This document shows positions 7,960 to 10,286 of a stretch of 10,286 bases of DNA, piece by piece. Location of the stretch: the NCBI GenBank assembly GCA_028565635.1, contig JAOXYB010065545.1:1-10286 (forward strand), read 5' to 3'. This DNA comes from Phoronis ovalis (lineage: Eukaryota; Phoronida; Phoronidae). Made by a program: the position numbers and the translations under genes. Every line of letters begins with the position of its first letter. The first letter of the stretch is position 1. The notes under the pieces are model-generated. The model was not told where the DNA came from. It made no database searches and worked only from the letters and a program-made list of their open reading frames with translations.

Positions 7960-8272
7960 TTACACCATGATAAGAACTGCAGTCTGAAAATGTAAGCAAT
8001 GATAAAAATTATTTGCGAAAAACACACCCCATGGTAAAATTTGTTTTGAAAAAACCCAAATGTACAGCCAAAATGCAGGACCTTGCTGTAAATAATCATT
8101 TCTTGAAAGTATATACCCCATGGTTAAAATTTATTTGCTATAAGCACATCCCATGGTAAAAAATGCTAAACAGACATGAAAAAGATACCCCGTGGTAAAA
8201 GTGGAGGTTGAAAATAGGGGGCCCATAGGGCAGCACATGTATACAGTCATTGTGAATGGCAGTACCCCATGG
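7960..8272. repeat. Degenerate 30-39-bp subrepeats, core CCCATGGTAAAA
   Basis: Copies of the core centred on CCATGG or near variants start at 7965, 7998, 8029, 8118, 8151, 8190 and 8267, with spacings of about 30-39 bp or a double step. Each copy is followed by an A/T-rich spacer such as TTTATTTGCTATAAGCACA. The minus-strand open frame at 7872-8099 lies largely within this tract and is treated as an artefact. The tract forms the right side of the composite repeat described for 6748-8268. Confidence 0.7.
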
Positions 8273-8911
8273 TATTCCCATATTTTTATTCCTTATTTAC
8301 ATATATTTTATAATGTCATTCCGTCTGTATTGAAAATATAACAGGGTGTGTCTGATGAGGATGTGCACCACTACAAGGCCTCACTAATGGTGAGAGCCTC
8401 AGATAGTGAGTGTATATGTCTCAGTCACGACTTTGTATTTGATTATTTCTACAGAAGTATCTTTATTTAATTGTTTCTTATTTTTTAAAATATATAGATG
8501 AATTATGTATCTGAATCGAAAGCACATTATTAACTTGCCTTGCATCATTGTTAACCTGTACAAGATGTGGAGTGTTGAGGCTAAGATTACTCACATCGAG
8601 TATGTGCACAGTTCTGTAGAGCAGATGGTATCATATAATATAATATTATACCTCTGTTAACAATATGATATTTTTAGCTTATGTTGTAATTCTAGAAACT
8701 TATTTGCACAGATGGCATGACATTATGAAAATATACCCAAATAATCATTGTAATTGTTTTTAATTCACTCTGCTCATCACTGTGGCAATTTTGTTTATTC
8801 AATATTTTGTTATTGTATACTAAATCATACTTTAACGTACAGCTGCTACATCAATGTTCAAACAAAAATGTCACACAGTCCTAAGTCTGAAATAAAATAA
8901 CCTACCTAAGG
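8273..8911. other. Non-coding stretch, no gene recognised
   Basis: AT-rich intronic-type sequence. A short open segment at about 8345-8470 with an acceptor-like CAG and donor-like GGTGAGA was examined and not accepted as an exon (see rejected items). Nothing else stands out. Confidence 0.45.
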
Positions 8912-8957
8912 CTGCTAGAAAACATCAAGTTAGCAGAGTTAATTAAACATCAAGTTA

Positions 8958-9215
8958 ATAAATTTTTTTTAAATTTATTTAAAAAAAGTTTTTAATTAAT
9001 TTTTTTGCAATTTTTTTTAAAATTAATTTTTCAATTTTTTAAATTTATTTTTAATTATTTTTTTTTTTAAATTAATTTTTCAATTTTTTTAATTAATTTT
9101 TTTTTTAAATTTAAATTTCTTTTTTAATTAATTTTTTTAAGTTTTAAGTTAATTTTTCAATTTTTTTGATTACTTTTTTTTTAAAGTGATTTTTAATTAA
9201 TTTTTTTCAAATGAT
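8958..9215. repeat. T-rich low-complexity tract with TTAATTAA motifs
   Basis: About 260 bp made almost only of T runs, AAATT and TTAATTAA, inside the foldback repeat. There is no coding potential. Such tracts are prone to length change and to assembly error. Confidence 0.85.
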
Positions 9216-9225
9216 TTCATCTGCA

Positions 9226-9483
9226 GATGATTTCTAGCAGATATCTGCTGTCTGCTATCTGTTGTCTGCTAACTTGATGTTTTGTAGCAGACATCTGCCA
9301 GCAGATGATTTCTAGCAGATATTAAAAAAATTTAATTAAAAAAAAAAAAATTGGAAAATAATTTAAAAACTTTATGTTTAATTTACTCTGCTAACTTCAT
9401 GTTTTCTAGCAGACATATGCCAATTGATGATTTCTAGCAGATATCTGCTGTCTGCTATCTGTTGTCTGCTAACTTGACGTTTT
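9226..9483. repeat. 58-bp direct repeat at an exact 200-bp offset
   Basis: Bases 9226-9283 recur at 9426-9483 with a single difference (TTGATG versus TTGACG), so 57 of 58 positions are the same. Each copy includes the AGCAGATATCTGCT palindrome. The high identity compared with the surrounding decay points to a recent duplication of about 200 bp inside the foldback repeat, or to gene conversion. Confidence 0.85.
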
Positions 9484-9798
9484 CATCTGGTATCTGCTAT
9501 CTGCTATGTGCTAACTTGACGTTTTCATCTGTTATCTGTTATCTGTGGTCTGCTAACTTGATGTTCCTACTATAGTGCGGTTTTGAGCTAAAACTCCTAA
9601 TTATATTCATTGCAGGCAGAACTAACCAAAAGTAATTTCATTACCCCACACATTTTGAAGGCTCCTAATTTTTATAATTAGAAAAAAAATGTAGAATGCA
9701 GTAATTGACTTGATTAAAACTAGTATATTGAAAGGCATAATTAGAATACTGGTAAATAAATGTAAAAAATGTAATTTTGATAATTATAGCTGTTTTAG

Positions 9799-10052
9799 AA
9801 TATGTCTGTGATCCAGAAGAGTTTAAAAAAAAATGCAGTCTGCAAAAATATGAACCCAACAGAGACAGTGGACATGATTTGAGAGCCAACTGCAAAATCC
9901 TAAATCTTGAAGTCAGTGGTTCAACTCCAACAGATGGAAGTTGTTTCTTCCATGCCATATCTAATCAGTTGGGTCATAGAGGAGTTACACCAAATGCAGA
10001 TGAACTGCGTATACAAGTTGTGGACTACATTGAAGAGAATTCAGAACTTCCA
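9799..10052 (+). CDS. Exon encoding the N-terminal half of an OTU-family cysteine protease domain
   Basis: Exon of two bases plus 84 codons. The acceptor is GCTGTTTTAG ending at 9798 (phase 1) and the donor is CCA|GTATGT at 10053 (phase 0). Residues 1-32 are a charged, Cys-containing lead-in (YVCDPEEF...). Residues 33-38 (ILNLEV) form the strand before the active site. TDGSCFFHAISNQLG (44-58) is the OTU signature, with expected catalytic Asp45 and nucleophile Cys48. The helix from DELRIQVVDYIEEN (67-80) matches the R-x-x-x-V-x-(Y/F)-(I/L) block of OTU domains. The half with the catalytic His should follow in the next exon, beyond the window. The frame is also open without a stop from 9756 to the window end, so the splice calls rest on signals and on where family similarity stops. 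OTU enzymes remove ubiquitin; the substrate here is unknown. A start codon for the protein is not in the window. Confidence 0.82.
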
Positions 10053-10286
10053 GTATGTAGTTTATTTTTAAATTTAAATTTATTTATCTTTGAATTTATT
10101 GCAAAAACAAAATATAACAATTACAAACAAAGATTACAGGTTACAAACAACAACAAAAAAGTAACAATAAGAAATTGTTTGTTACTTGTGCACTGTGATA
10201 TATATATACATATATCTATATATATCTATATATATCTATATATATCTATATATATCTATATATATCTATATATATCTATATATATC
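10053..10286 (+). other. Start of a phase-0 intron after the OTU exon
   Basis: Begins GTATGTAG. It is AT-rich with A-rich low-complexity sequence (10090-10165), a small GTAACAA/TTGTTAC inverted repeat (about 10160-10185), then a microsatellite. The coding frame stays open by chance through the whole stretch, but its composition is unlike the exon. Confidence 0.6.
10198..10286. repeat. (TATATCTATA)n microsatellite, 10-bp unit
   Basis: From 10211 to the window end the 10-bp unit TATATCTATA repeats exactly about 7.6 times, preceded by a TA-rich lead from 10198. It runs off the window edge, so the true length is unknown. Confidence 0.95.

Larger units (their letters stand above)
6748..8268. mobile_element. 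Composite repeat with GGGGTACT inverted ends and two subrepeat tracts
   Basis: The left edge reads CCCGGGGGGTACTCATG (6743-6759). The right edge carries AGTACCCC (8261-8268), the reverse complement of GGGGTACT (6748-6755). Just inside the left edge is a tract of roughly 30-bp degenerate repeats. Inside the right edge is a tract of 30-40-bp degenerate repeats. I recall similar repeats starting with a G run and GTACTC in several marine invertebrate genomes, but cannot name a family. The outer limits and whether this is one element or two half-elements (a GGGAGTACC block also occurs at 7877) are unsure. The middle (7110-7860) has T-rich stretches, a 27-bp tandem duplication and small palindromes, and no gene. 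Confidence 0.45.
8912..9565. repeat. Foldback repeat, CTGCTA/ATCTGC-rich, with T-rich core
   Basis: The left arm, from 8912, reads CTGCTAGAAAACATCAAG then TTAGCAGAGTTAATTAAACA. The reverse complement of 9411 downwards reads the same apart from a few substitutions for about 45 bp, so 8912-8956 and about 9367-9411 are inverted copies. Further copies of TCTGCTAACTTGATGTT or TCTGCTAACTTGACGTT occur at about 9265-9281, 9465-9481, 9504-9522 and 9549-9565. The interior has long runs of T and TTAATTAA (8958-9215) and dense ATCTGC units, including the palindrome AGCAGATATCTGCT at 9236-9249 and 9436-9449. It has no open frame. It is best read as a foldback or MITE-type element that has grown by internal duplication. 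No target duplication was found. Confidence 0.75.
6160..9798 (+). other. Probable 3.6-kb phase-1 intron between OTU exons
   Basis: Bounded by the donor CAG|GTAAGT at 6160 and the acceptor TGTTTTAG ending at 9798. The exon edges on both sides are phase 1 (one base, G, then AA, giving a Glu codon). The interval contains no other supported exon and is mostly repeats. If the two OTU exons belong to separate genes, the interval instead holds further exons or an intergenic gap that I cannot see. The first 580 bp (6160-6740) are plain AT-rich sequence without repeats or coding signals. Confidence 0.5.

Noticed and set aside
7872-8099. Minus-strand open frame of 75 codons
   Set aside because: It falls largely in the CCCATGGTAAAA subrepeat tract and has no conserved features or promoter or splice context.
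8345-8389. Possible 45-bp microexon between CAG and GGTGAGA
   Set aside because: In the phase-1 frame required between the two OTU exons it hits a TGA after a few codons; the open reading (GVSDEDVHHYKASLM) needs phase 0 and has no recognised similarity.
9235-9560. Possible CRISPR-like regularly spaced repeats of TCTGCTAACTTGATGTT
   Set aside because: Spacing is irregular, intervening sequence is made of the same ATCTGC words and not unique spacers, and the context is an animal-type genome.
9665-9958. Minus-strand open frame of 97 codons
   Set aside because: Antisense to the OTU N-half exon and the adjacent intron; the plus-strand Asp-Gly-Ser-Cys signature is decisive.

Overview
This window looks like AT-rich nuclear DNA from an invertebrate animal. 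It is intron-rich and crowded with transposons. There are no bacterial-style gene trains. Coding potential sits in short blocks with GT-AG splice signals, surrounded by satellite DNA, a decayed Ty3/Gypsy retrotransposon, small non-autonomous elements, foldback repeats and microsatellites. I cannot name the species. A repeat that begins with a run of G followed by GTACTC, and the style of the OTU protein, suggest a marine invertebrate, but this is inference.

Layout. Bases 1-1745 are a tandem satellite with a unit of about 367 bp, five copies, the first partial. A small inverted relic of the unit lies at 1857-1899. Bases 2470-2769 are a 300-bp element with inverted ends flanked by TTAA on both sides. 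Bases 3069-4925 are a minus-strand Ty3/Gypsy remnant. Its gag piece is joined directly to the end of RNase H. A broken integrase follows, and a segment of about 226 bp has inserted into it. Bases 4926-5843 are non-coding, with hairpins and a CTCF-like motif.

The only convincing host coding sequence is two plus-strand exons. The upstream one (5844-6159) encodes the C-terminal half of an OTU-family cysteine protease fold, including the catalytic His. The downstream one (9799-10052) encodes the N-terminal half, including the Asp-Gly-Ser-Cys catalytic motif. They are therefore in the reverse of the order needed for one OTU domain. However, the upstream exon ends in phase 1 and the downstream exon starts in phase 1. 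The other two edges are both phase 0. Each OTU domain thus appears to be built from a two-exon cassette (N-half then C-half) with phase-1 outer borders. The window seems to show the end of one cassette and the start of the next. The simplest readings are a gene encoding tandem OTU domains or two head-to-tail OTU paralogues.

The 3.6-kb gap between the exons (6160-9798) is full of repeats. It holds a composite repeat (about 6748-8268) with two tracts of short degenerate subrepeats, and a foldback/CTGCTA-rich repeat with long T-rich stretches (8912-9565). After the second exon the sequence runs into a 10-bp TATATCTATA microsatellite that continues past the window end. All functional statements come from reading motifs by eye; no similarity search was run.
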